NCBI GenBank assembly: GCA_948144175.1
Contig: CANXME010002517.1
Location: forward strand, 1,178,001 to 1,242,000
Length of the DNA: 64,000 nucleotides
Source: Closterium sp. NIES-65
Taxonomy: Eukaryota > Streptophyta > Zygnematophyceae > Desmidiales > Closteriaceae
Direction: 5' to 3'
The notes beneath the pieces were generated by a model, which saw nothing but the letters and a program-made list of their open reading frames with translations, did no database searches and had not been told where the DNA came from. Below, piece after piece: positions 38,772-51,900 of this stretch; the stretch's first letter is position 1, and each line of letters starts with the position of its first letter. The position numbers were made by a program, and so were the translations under genes.

Positions 38772-38903
38772 TGTCAGAACATTATAGCTTATGCTGTTGT
38801 GTAGGCTATAGTGGGGTATCCCATAGGGGGTACAACCCAATTAGGGTTTCATATTTGTACTCACTTCGTTCATAGTTCATCCATTCTCGTTCACTTCTTC
38901 TCA
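38772..38903 (+). repeat. 3' LTR of A2
   Basis: 132 bp. It is preceded by CCTATGGGGGTG, a short purine-rich stretch that may serve as the polypurine tract, and followed by the TSD CCTTT. Confidence 0.92.
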
Positions 38904-41044
38904 CCTTTGCCCTCTCCTCCTGAGTCGTCTCTTCCTGTGCTTGCCGACCCTGAGTTGGACTCTCTTCGTGCTGCCAGTCCTACTGTCACGCGTCTCCTTG
39001 CTACTGTCGTCAGTGACCCCTCCTTTGAGTCCACTGCTGCGTCTGCTCTTGTTGCTGAGCTCGTCGACTTTGCTGCTCGCTGTCGTCTAGACTACGCTGC
39101 TAGTCTTGTTGCTGAGTCTGCGTCTGTCTGTCCTCCGTCCGTCGGGGGTGAGTGTGCTCTTGGCACGGACGTCCTTGAGGACAGGCATGAGGAGTTCCAG
39201 TGTCTGGCTGCTGCTTCACCTCATCTCGCGTCCGTACTGCTTACCCCTGAGGGAGACCCGGATGCACTAGACATCCCGACACCGCGCTCTTACGCGGAGG
39301 CAGTAGAGGGTCCCTACTCCTCTCAGTGGCAGGCAGCTATGGATGCAGAGATGGCTTCCTGGAAGTCCACAGGCACCTACGTTGACGCGGTTCCCCCTCC
39401 TGGGGTGAACATCGTCAGTGGCATGTGGATCTTCAGGGTGAAGCGGCCGCCGGGCTCTCCACCTGTCTTCAAGGCGCGGTACGTGGCTCGTGGCTTCAGT
39501 CAGCGGCAGGGAGTTGACTACTTTCAGACCTTCTCTCCCACCCCGAAGATGACCACTCTTCGGGTGCTGCTACACGTAGCAGCTCAGCGTGACTACGAAC
39601 TTCACTCCCTTGACTTCAGCACTGCTTTCCTGCAGGGTAGCCTGCACGAGGAGATCTGGTTGCGCCGTCCACCTGGCTTCACTGGGACTTTCCCTCCTGG
39701 CACCCAGTGGAGCCTCCGACGGCCAGTCTACGGTCTCCGCCAGGCACCGCGCGAGTGGCACGACACACTGAGGACTACACTTGCGGCTCTTGGGTTTGCT
39801 CCCTCTACTGCTGACCCGTCGCTGTTTCTACGCACTGACACCTCTCTACCGCCGTTCTACATCCTCGTGTACGTCGACGACTTGGTCTTTGCCACAGCTG
39901 ACACTGCTGAACTCGCCCACGTGAAGTCCGAGCTGCAGAAGGGACACAACTGCGCAGCTACCTTGGCTTGCAGATCACCCGGGACAGAGCACGCCGCACC
40001 ATTACCTTGACTCAGTCACACATGGTGCAGCAGGTCCTTCAGCGCTTCGGCTTCACGTACTCCTCGTCTCAGGCCACTCCTCTGTCTACTCGCCACTCGC
40101 TCTCAGCTCTGCCTTCGGATGAGTCCGTAGAGTCGAGTGGCCCGTATCCAGAGCTTGTTGGCTGCCTCATGTACCTGATGACCTGCACACGACCTGACCT
40201 TGCATACCCTCTTAGCATTCTTGCACGCTATGTTGCTCCTGGGAGACACAGACCATAGCACATGGCTGCAGCGAAGAGGGTGTTGCGCTACTTGTGCAGT
40301 ACGTTGGGCATGGGGCTAGTGCTTGGAGGGCGGAGTCCAGTGGTCCTCACTGGGCATGCGGACGCTTCTTGGGCAGACGACCAGGCTACGCAGCGGTCGT
40401 CACAGGGTTACACCTTCAGCCTTGGTTCCGGCTCTGTTTCGTGGCGGGCTACTCGCTCGTCTTTTGTTCTCCGCTCCAGTTGTGAGGATGAGATCTACGC
40501 CGGGGCCATGGCTGCACAGGAGCTTCGCTGGCTTACCTACCTGCTGACTGACCTCGGAGAGCCGCCTCGTTCCCCTCCGGTGCTGTACGTAGACAACAAG
40601 GCCATGCTAGCCTTGTGTCGGGAGCAGCGCCTGGAGCACAGAACGAAGCACATTGCTCTCCGCTACTTTCTTGCTCGTGAGCTGCAGCAGCGTGGACAGT
40701 TGCGACTTGCGTACGTGGCCTCTGAGGCCAACAGTGCTGATGTTTTCACCAAGGCCCTTGCGCCTTGTGATCATCAGCGCTTCTGTACTCAGCTTGGTCT
40801 TGTGCCTGTCTTGCCTCACTTGCTCACCTCTTGACCTTGCTTGTACTGTTACATATATATACACCTGCTCTTGCTTGTCTAGCTTTCTATATATATGTAC
40901 TCATGCATGTGAACTGGCCTTGTGGCCTTGAACTTGTGTTCGGAATGTGTGGTGACTTTGTGATCCACCCTGAGCTTGCTTTGCTTTGCTTTGCTTGACT
41001 GGTCTTGTGACCGCTTGTTCTCCCCCACTTTGCCTATGGGGGTG

Positions 41045-41175
41045 TGTCAGAACATTATAGCTTATGCTTTTGTGTAGGCTGTAGTGGGGTAGCCCATATG
41101 GGGTACAACCCAATTAGGGTTAGTACTTGTACCCAACTGTTTCATAGTTCATTCATTCTCGTTCTCATCTTCTCA
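41045..41175 (+). repeat. 3' LTR of A1
   Basis: 131 bp, TGTCAGAACATTATAGC...CATCTTCTCA, followed by TSD CATGA. Beyond it the gag of element B resumes. Confidence 0.92.
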
Positions 41176-41455
41176 CATGATGGAGAAGATTTTCTCCTTC
41201 ATGTCCTTCTACGAGCAACACCAGCAATTGGCACCTGCGCAGTCACACAACAGCAACAACAACGGAGCAACACCCATGAGTCTCGACGGCTCATCATATG
41301 CATGAGGAAATCAACAACAGCAGCCTACCTTCGCTCCGTACGAGCGCGGATCCATCAGCTTTATGCCACACCCACAGCCTTCACGTGGACAAGAAAAATC
41401 ACTGGACGTATTACAAGTTCAGTCGCAGTTCGCACACCTTTGAAGATGCAGACGT

Positions 41456-41589
41456 TGTCAGAACATTATAGCTTACTTATTTGTGTAGGCTATAGTGGGG
41501 TATCCCATAGGGGGTACAACCCAGCTAGGGTTTCCTATTTGTACTCACTTCGTTCATAGTTCACACATTCTCTCGTTCACTTCTTAACA
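41456..41589 (+). repeat. 5' LTR of A3
   Basis: 134 bp, TGTCAGAACATTATAGC...CACTTCTTAACA. TSD GACGT on its left. Confidence 0.93.
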
Positions 41590-41639
41590 TGGAATCAGAG
41601 CAGGTTCCCCTGTGGGAACTGTGCTTCGGGCCCACCACC

Positions 41640-42740
41640 TAGAACTTTTTTTTTCTGCCCTGGCGCCCGCCCTAGTGCCCGCCCTAGCGCCCGCCCTAGC
41701 GCCCGCCCTTTCGAGCCGCCCGTTCGCGCCGCCCGTTAGCGCCGCCCGTTAGCGCCGCCCGTGCGGCTGCCCGTTCGCGCCGCCCTTTGCGCAGCCCGTA
41801 GCGCCGCCCGTGCGGCCGCCCGTTAGCGCCACCCGTGCGGCCGCCCGTAGCGCCCCCCGTGAGCCGCCGCCCGTAGCGCCGCCCGTGAGCTGCCGCCCGT
41901 CGCCACCCTTTAGCGCCGCCCGTGAGCGCCGCCCGTGACGCAGCCGCCCGTGAACCGCCGCCCGTGACGCCGCCGCCCGTGACGCCGCCGCCCGTCCCGT
42001 CGCCCCCCCCCCCCCGTGACGCCGCCGCCCGTCCCGCCGCCTGCCCGTCACGCCGCCCGCCCGTGAGCCGGCGCTGCCCGCGAACCGCCCACCCGTGGGC
42101 CTTCAGCCCGCCCGTGAGCTGCCGACGCCGCCCGTGAGCAGCCGACGCCGCCGCCGCCACCCGTGAGCCGCCGACGCCGCCGACGCCGCCCGTGAGCCGC
42201 CGACGCCGCTGCCGCTGCCGTCGCCCGTGAGCCGCCGACGCCGCCGCCGCCGCCCGTGAGCCGCCGACGCCGCCGCCGCCGCCCGTGAGCCGCCGACGCC
42301 GCTGCTGCTGCCGTCGCCCGTGAGCCGCCGACGCCGCCGCCGCCGCCCGTGAGCCGCCGACGCCGCTGCCGCTGCCGTCGCCCGTGAGCCGCCGACGCCG
42401 CCGCCGCCGCCCGTGAGCCGCTGACGCCGCCGCCGCCGCCCGTGAGCCGCCGTCGCCCGTGAGCCGCCGACGCCGCCGCCGCCGCCCGTGAGCCACCCTG
42501 GCCGCCCGCCCAGCCGCCGGTGAGCTCCCCGCGCGCCGTCCCAGCCGCCCGTGAGCCGCCACCGAGCTGCCCCAGCCGCCCGTGCCGCCGCCCGAGCCGC
42601 CTGAGCCGCCCGAGCCGCCCGGGCCGCCCGCGCCGCCCTAGCCACCCGAGCCGCCCGAGCCGCCCTAGCTGCCCGAGCCGCCCGCGCCGCCCGAGCCGCC
42701 CGAGCCGCCCGAGCCGCCCGAGCTGCCCGAGCCGCCAGAG
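41640..42740 (+). repeat. GC-rich repeat leader of A3
   Basis: Units of about 6 to 30 bp built on GCCGCCCGTGAGCCGCCGACG. The most regular part is 42125-42490; it ends in CGAGCCGCCCGAGCCGCC near 42590-42730. It is open for long distances on - as an Arg/Ala/Gly-rich frame, which I regard as a composition effect. Confidence 0.88.
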
Positions 42741-42845
42741 GAGCTGCTCTCCTGCTCCTGTCGGGCTACTGCTGCTCCTGGGCTGTGTACCTGCGCCGCT
42801 GACCTACCCGACTCTTCCTGCCCGGTGAGACTGTCAGCTGCTGTC

Positions 42846-43907
42846 ATGGCCACCCCCAATGTCCTAGCTTTTGACGCTGAGGGTAGAGCCATTGACTTTG
42901 CGGTCTGGATTGAGGACCTGCAGCTGTACTTACTGTGTGATGCGGTCGATGAGGTCTCTCTCTTTGACTTTGTCTCTGGCGCTGTCCCTGCCCCTCCTCC
43001 TGATGCTGATTCCGCCGTTCGCTCCAAGTGGGCGACCCGCGATGCTGCTGCACGTCTTGCTGTGCGTCGCCACCTCCCTTCCTCCGAGCGTGCCCACTTT
43101 AGTCAGTGCAAGACCGCTCAGGCCTTGTACGACGCTGTAGTTGCACGCTACTCCTCCCCTTCCTCCGCTACGCTGAGCCGCCTCATGCTACCTTTTCTCT
43201 TCCCTGACCTCGCTGCCTTTCCCACTGTCGCTGACCTCATTACCCACCTCCGCGCTAGTGACGCTCGCTACCGCGCTGCCCTTCCTGCTGAGTTCCGCGC
43301 CGCCAACCCTCCTCCCATGTACATCATTCTCTACTTTCTTGTCACCCGTCTCCCTGAGTCCCTCCGTGTCGTTAGGGACCAGTTTCTCTCTGTCTGTCCC
43401 ACCACCCTCACTGTCGACCTCCTTGAGGAGTCCCTGCTAGCGGCTGAGAAGAGCATAGTCGCTGTAGGGGCCTCTCGGGGTGACCCTCGCACCCCCATCT
43501 TTGAGGGGTGTTCTCCTTCCCCTCTGCTGCCCTCTGTCGCCTCTGCCGCTGCGGCCGACCTCGCTGGTTTTGAGTCAGTCGGTGCGGCGTCTGCCCCCAG
43601 CGGTAGACGCCGCTCTGGCAAGGGCAAGGGGGGCAAGGGAGCGGGTGGAGCTAGAGGGGGCAGTGGCGGAGGAGGTGGGGGTGGCGGGGGGAGTGGGGGT
43701 GGCGGTGGAGGTGGTGGCGGGAGTGGAGGTACTGGTGGAGGCGGTGGAGGCGGAGGTGGCGGCGGGGGCGGTAGCGGAGGAGGCGGGGGCGAGGGTACCA
43801 GTGGGGGCGGTGGCAGTGGAGACGGGGGCGGTGGTGGAGGCGGGAGTGGCGGTGGCGGCGGGGGTCGGAGTGTCTCGTCCCAGCGCAGCAGCTCTGGGGG
43901 TGGTCAG

Positions 43908-43947
<40 letters not shown>

Positions 43948-46900
43948 GCGACCGTGCGGGGGAGAGGTGTGGAGGCACCCACACGGCCCGCCGCTGCTTT
44001 GGCCGCCTGACCGACGCCTGGCGTCAGCAGTTTCCGGAGGCCGCTGAGATCCCTCGCTGGGGGGAGCTGTCTAGGGCTGGTGTAGCCATTTATGATCTTG
44101 ACTTTGATGCTATTCTTTCTGCTATGTATGTTGTGACTGGTAGTGATGAGGATGACTGTTACCGGTGTTTCCCGCCCGACCCGGGCATTGGTACTGCTGC
44201 GTCAGGTACTAGTGAGGCTGCTGCTCTAGGTGCCAGTGCGTCTGAGCTCTCAGGTACTGGTGAGTCTGCCCTCTCAGGTATTGTGTCGGCTTCAGCCTCT
44301 CACACCTTCACACTTGACTCTGGAGCGTCTCGCTCCTTCTTTCGGGACCGCACTACTCTCACGCCGCTGAGTCGGCCGGTTGCGGTGTCCCTGGCTGACC
44401 CCTCTGGGGGGCCTGTCCTGTCTCGCTTCTCCACGGTACTTCCGTGTCCGGCGGCCCCCTCTGGCACCCTGTCTGGTCTCTACCTCCCCTCGTTCTCGAC
44501 GAACCTGGTGAGTGGTGCTGACCTACAGGATGCGGGTGTCCACCAGTTCACTCCTGCTCGTCAGCGGGTGACCCACTGCACGGAGGCTAGCACGGGACGC
44601 CACCTGGCTACGTTTACACGTCGGCCAGGGTCGAGCCTGTACACGCTGACCACTGCTTCTCCTCCAGGTACTGAGTCTGGTACGGTCCCTTCGTCTGGTC
44701 AGGTGTTTGCAGCAGCGTCCAGGTCTGGTCCTGAGTCTTCCCCCTGTTCGTGTCGTCGTCTGTCTCACGAGACCCTCCTCTGGCACCACCGCCTTGGCCA
44801 CCCCTCTCTGCTTCGGCTCAGAGGCATGGCCTCCCGTCTTCTTGTGTCTGGTCTCCCCCGGTCCCTACCTCCCCTTCCTCAGGGCCCTGGCCCTGCCTGT
44901 GTCCCCTGTGTCGAGGGGCGCCAGCGTGCTGCCCCTCACTCCTCCCAGTTTCCTCCGACAGAGGCCCCACTGCAGACACTTCACATGGACGTGTGGGGCC
45001 CGGCCCGCGTCCTTGGACAGGGTCAGGAGCGCTACTTCCTGCTCGTTGTTGACGACTACTCGCGTTACACCACAGTCTTCCCCTTGCGCAGCAAGGGTGA
45101 GGTTACTGAGGTGCTGATCGACTGGATCCGCGCAGCTCGTCTTCAGCTCAGGCAGAGCTTTGGCTCCGACTTTCCTGTGTTACGTCTGCACTCTGACAGA
45201 GGCGGAGAGTTCTCCTCTGGCCTTCTTCGTGCCTACTGTCGAGCGCGAGGCATCCGCCAGTCCTTCACGCTTCCGGACTCCCCACAGCAAAATGGGATTG
45301 CTGAGCGCCGCATTGGCATGGTCATGGACGTCGCCCGTACGTCCATGATGCATGCGGCTGCCCCCCATTTTCTGTGGCCGTTTGCGGTCAGGTACGCAGC
45401 GCATCAGATCAACCTCCACCCCAGGGTCTCCCGGCCGGAGACCTCCCCAGCCCTGCTGTGGACGGGGAAGGTTGGCGATGCGTCGGCGTTCCGGGTCTGG
45501 GGATCTCGGGCGTTTGTCCGCGACTTGTCTGCGGACAAGCTGTCCCCTCGCGCTGCTCCCTGCGTCTTCCTGGGGTTCCCCCCCGACGCCCCTGGGTGGC
45601 AGTTCTACCACCCCACCTCTCGACGTGTTCTGTCCTCCCGGGACGTCACGTTCGACGAGTCGGTACCCTACTACCGCCTCTTCCCCTACCGCACTCCGTC
45701 CCTCCCCCCGCCCCCGCTTTTCCTGGTACCAGGTCCCCCCCCAGTAGACCCCCTCCCCCCTCAGGGTCCTGCCCCGTCAGGTGTGTCCCAGGTAGACGCG
45801 GTTGAGCCTGTCGAGGTCACTGGTGACTCTGGTGCTGCTGCGGGAGCTGAGCCTGGGGGTGCAGAGTCTGGGGGTGCTGAGCCTGGAGGTGCGGAGTCTG
45901 GGGGTGTTGAACCTGGGGGTGCGGAGTCTGGGGGTGCGGAGTCTGGGGGTGCTGAGTCTGGGGGTGCTGAGCCTGGGGGTGCTGAGCCTGGAGGTGCTGT
46001 GCCTGGGGGTGCTGTGCCTGGGACTGCTGTGCCTGGGGGTGCTTCGTCTCGCCGGGAGTCACTCTCCCCACAGGAGCTGCGTGAGTGGTTTGCCAGGCGC
46101 TGGAGGCGTGCTGCTAGTGCTGGTGGCTCTTCGGCTGCAGAGGGCACTGCTGCCGCGCGTCCCGGCGGTGCTCGTCCTGTGGGTGCTGGAGCTGTTGGGT
46201 CTGCGAGTTCTCCTGGAGCTGGTGCTGCTGAGAATGTTGGCGCTGAGCCTACTGCTGGCGGTCCGACTGACAGTGCTCCTAGTGCTGCTGCTGGAGGTTC
46301 TGGAGCTTCTGGTGGTGCTGCTGGAGGTGCTACTGGAGTGGGTGCTCCTGCCGAGAGTGCTGGTGCTGTTCCTGCTGTTTCTGGAGTCGCCGCGCGGCCC
46401 CGACCGTACTTCGTTCCGCTCCTGCAGCAGGTTCTTGGTCTTCCACTTTCTCCTCCTCCCTTAGAGGGTCCGCAGCCTGTCCGATCACAGCCACAGCTAC
46501 AGCCTGCCTCCCCTTTGCCTGCTCCTTCTCCCTACGCTGGTCCGACTGGAGGTCTTACTGAGCGTCGTGAGCCTGCGTCTCGTCCTGCGTCGCCTGTTCG
46601 TCCAGAGCGCGCTAGTGGTCGCGGTTCGCGTCAGCGTCCTCCTCCTGTCCCTGGCACGCACCGGATGTCTCTGCGTCCGTCCACTGCTCCTCTGCGTGCC
46701 CCTTTGCCTTCTCCTCCTGCTTCCTCTCTTCCTGCTCTTGCCGACCCGGAGTCGGACTCTCTTCGTGCTGCCAGTCCTACTGTCACGCGTCTCCTTGCTA
46801 CTGCTGTCACTGACCCTTCCTTCGAGTCGTCTGCTGCGTCTGCCCTTGTCACTGAGCTTGTTGACTTTGCTGCGCGCTGTCGTCTAGACTACGCTGCCAG

Positions 46901-48650
46901 TCTTGTCGCTGAGTCTGAGTCTGCCTGTCCTCCGTCCGTCGGGGGTGAGTGTGCCCTCGGCACGGACGTCCTTGAGGACAGGCAGGAGGAGTTCCAGTGT
47001 CTGGCCGCCGCTTCACCCCATCTCGCGTCTGTACTGCTAGCCCCTGAGGGAGATCCGGATGCACCAGACATCCCGACTCCGCGCTCTTACGCGGAGGCGA
47101 TAGAGGGTCCCTACTCCTCTCAGTGGCAGGCAGCTATGGACGCAGAGATGGCTTCCTGGAAGTCCACAGGCACCTACGTCGACGCTGTCCCCCCTCCTGG
47201 GGCGAACATCGTCAGTGGCATGTGGATTTTCAGGGTGAAGCGGCCGCCGGGTTCTCCGCCTGTCTTCAAGGCGCGTTACGTGGCTCGTGGCTTCAGTCAG
47301 CGGCAGGGGGTTGACTACTTTCAGACCTTCTCCCCCACCCCGAAGATGACCACTCTTCGGGTTCTGCTGCACGTTGCTGCTCACCGTGACTACGAGCTGC
47401 ACTCTCTCGACTTCAGCACAGCTTTCTTGCAGGGCAGTCTGCACGAGGAGATCTGGCTGCGCCGCCCACCTGGCTTCACTGGGTCTTTCCCTCCTGGTAC
47501 CCAGTGGAGTCTCCGGCGTCCAGTCTACGGTCTCCGCCAGGCGCCACGTGAGTGGCACGACACACTGAGGACTATGCTCGCGGCACTTGGGTTTGCTCCG
47601 TCTACTGCCGACCCGTCGCTGTTTCTGCGCACCGACACCTCTCTGCCGCCGTTCTACATCCTCGTGTACGTCGACGACTTGGTCTTTGCCACAGCTGACA
47701 CTGCTGGACTCGCCTACGTGAAGTCCGAGCTGCAGAAGAGACACACGTGCACTGACCTGGGTGAACTGCGCAGCTACCTTGGCTTGCAGATCACCCGGGA
47801 CAGAGCACGCCGCACCCTTACCCTGACTCAGTCACACATGGTGCAGCAGGTCCTTCAGCGCTTCGGCTTCACGTACTCCTCGCCTCAGGCCACTCCTCTG
47901 CCTACTCGCCACTCGCTCTCAGCTCTGCCTTCGGATGAGTCCGTAGAGTCGAGTGGCCCGTATGCAGAGCTTGTTGGCTGCCTCATGTACCTGATGACCT
48001 GCACTCGACCTGACCTTGCATACCCTCTTAGCATTCTCGCACGCTATGTTGCTCCTGGGAGACACCGACCAGAGCACATGGCTGCAGCGAAGAGGGTGTT
48101 GCGCTACTTGTGCAGTACGTCTGGCATGGGGCTAGTGCTTGGAGGGCGCAGTCCAGTGGTCCTCACTGGGCACGCAGACGCTTCTTGGGCTGACGACCAG
48201 GCTACGCAGCGGTCGTCACAGGGTTACACCTTCAGCCTTGGTTCCGGCTCTGTTTCGTGGCGGGCTACCCGCTCGTCTTCTGTTCTCGGCTCTAGTTGTG
48301 AGGCTGAGATCTACGCTGGGGCTATGGCTGCACAGGAGTTACGCTGGCTCACCTACCTGCTGACCGACCTTGGAGAGCAGCCTCGTTCTCCTCCAGTCCT
48401 TTACGTAGACAACAAGGCCATGCTGGCCTTGTGTCGAGAGCAGAGACTGGAGCACAGGACAAAGCACATTGCTCTCCGCTACTTTCTTGCTCGTGAGCTA
48501 CAGCAGCGTGGACAGTTACGACTTGCGTACGTGGCCTCTGAGGCCAACACTGCTGATGTGTTCACCAAGGCACTTGCGCGTTGTGATCATCAGCGTTGCT
48601 GCACGCAGCTGGGTCTTGTGTCTGTCTTGCCTCACTTGCTCACTTCTTGA
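42846..48650 (+). CDS. Gag-Pol polyprotein of copia element A3
   Basis: A single frame of 1,934 codons from ATG 42846, the start shared with A1, A2 and A4 (MATP.VL.FDAEGRA). Order is gag, protease, integrase, RT, RNase H, as in Ty1/copia. Gag has a Gly-rich run (about residues 270-340) and a Gln run. The aspartic protease motif DSGAS is at about residue 491. HHRLGHPS (pre-integrase) is near 648. The integrase triad is D715, D784, E820 with the classic 35-residue spacing. The RT has YVDD at about 1608. RNase H begins near GHADASWAD (about 1776) and runs to the end, including KHIALRYF and NTADVFTKAL. It encodes the proteins of virus-like particles and reverse transcription. No break seen. Confidence 0.92.
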
Positions 48651-48864
48651 CCTTCCGTGTACCGTCACATATATATAGTCTTGCTCTTGCTTGCTTGACT
48701 CTTGTATATCTCTATATATATGATCTTGCATGTGAACTGGCCTTGTGGCCCTTGAACTTGTGCTCGGAATGTGTGGTGACTTTGTGATCCACCCTGAGCT
48801 TTGCTTTGCTTTGCTTGACTGGTCTTGTGACCCCTTGTTCTCCCCCACTTTGCCTATGGGGGTG

Positions 48865-48998
48865 TGTCAGAACATTATAGCTTACTTATTTGTGTAGGCT
48901 ATAGTGGGGTATCCCATAGGGGGTACAACCCAGCTAGGGTTTCCTATTTGTACTCACTTCGTTCATAGTTCACACATTCTCTCGTTCACTTCTTAACA
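48865..48998 (+). repeat. 3' LTR of A3
   Basis: 134 bp, by eye identical to the 5' copy; TSD GACGT follows at 48999-49003. Confidence 0.93.
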
Positions 48999-51900
48999 GA
49001 CGTCAAGACCCTTCGATGAAAAGGACTTCTTCACCTGGTCGTTCGAGTTCGAGCTGATGATGGAAGGCGCGCAGATACTTGGGTTCTTCGACGGGTCTCT
49101 GCCATACCCAACAAACGGCACACAGTACGAGAAACAGCAGTACACCAAAAGTCAATGATGGCGTATACGATCCTACTGAGGAATATCACCCCAACTCAAC
49201 AGCAGAACATAAGGTCTTACCGAGGTTACGGCAACTCCGCGGAGCTCGCGTACAACCATCTGAAGAGCCTGTATCAAGCAACAGACAACGTAAGCCAAAG
49301 TCGGTTAATGGCGCAACTAACAACGGTTGAAATGAAACTAGGGGAGAAAGGAATGGCGTATATCAGTCGATGTCGCGAGTTGCGCGACAAGCTTCTTCGA
49401 TGCGGAGGGTCGATTTCTGAAGACGCCTTCGTGACAGTCATCATCGGCGGCCTCGGTCCTCAATGGCGCGCCACAAAGGCCATTCTCCGAGCTCACGGAA
49501 GAATCTCCGAAGCAGCGCTCTGCGCCGAAATCCACGCCGAGCAGCAAGACATGGACCTGCAAGAAAAACGACACAAAAAGAAGACATCAGCACCGGAATT
49601 CGCGTTCCACACTCAGCGACGCTACAACAACAACAACAACCGGCAGCAACAACCGAAGCCAGTACCTCTATTCTGCCACATCTGCAAAACTTCAGGACAC
49701 CCGCGTACGCACTGCCCGAATCGTCAACAGTCAACAACTCCATAGCGGCAACTTCGACCTTCAAGCAGCCGAATCGCCTCAACGCAAGCAAATCCCACGA
49801 CTCAGATTCAAGCCTCAATGACCTCAACAGGAAAACATGCACAAGGAGCAAGAAACATCGTCAGCTGCATGGCAAAGCTGAGTGACTCCTGCATCACCGA
49901 GTCACCACCACACTACTCACCGGAAGAACAACTCGATGAAACCACACCCCGCCGCGAGTCACTTCAGCCGAACCCGACATACGCCGCCATCGCCCAAAGC
50001 GAACCATCCGGAAAGGACACATGGTTCTTGGACAGTTGCTGCGGACAGCACATGTGCTCCTCGGGACGCTTCGTTCAACGAGAGCACCAACTTCAATGCG
50101 AAGTTGTCATTATAGTCGTCAACAATCAGAACCTGCGAACACGATGACAAGGCGTAGTTCAACTTCAGTCAAGGGAAACAAATGTTATACTGCAGATGTC
50201 AAAAGTACTAATCGCGGAGGGACTTGGCTACAACTTACTGAGCGTCAGTCAGCTAATGGCGAAAGGGATTCACCTCGAAGCAGACAGCACCACCCAAGAA
50301 TTCAAGCTGTATCACGGGAGAGGAGGACTCTACATCGGCAAGGCGGTCCTCAAGAACAACGTCTTCGTTCTTGACTTCGTTCCTGATCTTGGCACCGCCG
50401 ACAGCGAAGCCATCGTTAACTTCACCAACTGGACACACCCTCCAGACCTTGATCCAGACTTCAGTCCAGAAGGCTTCTGGTATTCACACACCATCCCCGA
50501 AGCAGAAAGAACAAGGGCGTTAGCAACAATTCAGACAACATCAGCAGCAGCAGAGACAACATCAGCAGCAGCAGAGACAACATCAGCAGCAGCAGAGACA
50601 ACATCGGCAGCAGCAGAGACAACATCGGCAGCAGCAGAGACAACATTGGCAGCAGCAGAGACAACATCGGCAGTAGCAGAACCATCAACGGCAGCAGCAG
50701 GAACGTCAACACCAATTGCTGGTCCTTCAACGACACGGCTCCTCATCGACGATACACCACCGACACCCGCGCAACAAGTACACCCAGCACCACGAGAAGT
50801 TCATCATAGCGCCAACTTCACCGCCAACTTCTACTCCAACTCCGATATGTACCGACGATCACCCGGACATCGCGCCGACGAAAGCACCTGGCACGCAAGG
50901 ATGGGACACCCAAGCAACACAGTATTAAACAATACGATAAGAGCAGGAGTACTCGACAAGGCTTCACTCCTACTGACCGACGGACGAGAACTTCAACGAG
51001 TACGCGGAACGTGCTTCACCTGCCCTGAAGGTGACTTACCACATCGACCGTTTGCATCTCATCACAACCCGAGCGCACCCGCGTACGCACCACTCAAGAA
51101 GGTGTATAGCGACATCCTGTTCAATCGGGAACCAGGACAAGTAATATACAACTATACAATCACCTTCATCGACGCCGCCACCCGTTACGTCTGGCACCTA
51201 AACCTCCCTAGCCGCGACATGGCATTCGAAGCCTTCGTTGCCTGGCTACCAGTAGCAGAGAGAGAATCGGGCGTGAAACTGAAAAGCTTCCAGTCAGACG
51301 GAGGAGGAGAATACACCTCTCAGCGATTCAAGCAGTACCTGGCGGAAAGGGGAATCAAGCAGCTCATCTCCCTTCCCTACGCCCATCAGCAGCAAGGTGT
51401 AGCAGAAAGAATGAACAGGACCTTGCAGAACAGCATGCGCAAACTGTTACGTGGCGTGCGGCTACCAAACCACCAGTGGCCTGCGGCAATGGACCACGCC
51501 GTCATGCTGCACAACCTGCTCTCGTCATCATCGCTTCCAAACAACGCATCACCGCATCTGCTATGGACAGGGAAACAGGGCAGCACAAAAATGTTACGAG
51601 TATTCGGATGCATGGTACAGTACCGACCCCCAGCAGCACGAGCGGGCCGATTTTCTCAACGAGCACAGTGGGGACTACACCTGGGCATCGAAAAGAACTA
51701 CAACGCGTGGAAAATCTTCGACGTCCATTCCAAGGAAACAGTAGCAGCACGTGATGTAATTTTCTACGAACGACTCACGCTCCAGACATACCTTGCCAAC
51801 CTGCAAGAAGACCAGGATCCCACAGGTGGTTTTCGCGGTGACCGAGCCTTCGCCTCAACAGCGGACGAAGCTGACTGGGACGAGCAGAATGTGGACAACG

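Larger units (their letters stand above)
31788..38903 (+). mobile_element. Copia element A2 (family A), nested in A1's pol
   Basis: A 7.1-kb element with 132-bp LTRs at 31788-31919 and 38772-38903 that look identical, and TSD CCTTT (31783-31787 and 38904-38908). The uninterrupted target sequence (CGTGCCCCTTTGCC) is still readable across the two flanks, and the related pol of A2 and A3 has the same sequence there. Primer site TGGTATCGAGCAGG at 31920, GC-rich leader to about 32790, gag-pol from 32816 to about 38559, then a roughly 200-bp 3' untranslated part. Young by its LTRs but broken (about two or three breaks). Confidence 0.9.
24732..41175 (+). mobile_element. Copia element A1 (family A), rearranged, carrying A2
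   Basis: Bounded by 131-bp LTRs (24732-24862 and 41045-41175; two differences seen) and TSD CATGA (24727-24731 and 41176-41180). It lies in the gag of element B and contains A2 (31788-38903), leaving about 9.3 kb of its own. An additional LTR plus primer site at 25513-25643 and a partly repeated gag-pol body show that A1 is not a simple copy. It resembles a collapsed tandem of two related elements. Parts seen on + include gag with a Gly-rich tract, protease (DSGAS), integrase, RT (YVDD) and RNase H. Broken, with several breaks. Its coding body spans about 26.8-40.8 kb. Confidence 0.85.
41456..48998 (+). mobile_element. Copia element A3 (family A), looks whole and young
   Basis: A 7,543-bp element inserted in the gag of B, with 134-bp LTRs (41456-41589 and 48865-48998) that look identical and TSD GACGT (41451-41455 and 48999-49003). 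Primer site TGGAATCAGAGCAGG at 41590, GC-rich leader, one gag-pol frame (42846-48650), a roughly 210-bp 3' part with a CCTATGGGGGTG purine stretch, then the 3' LTR. Its LTR is a subtype (CTTACTTATTTG, CCAGCTAGGG, TTCTTAACA) distinct from A1 and A2. Confidence 0.93.
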
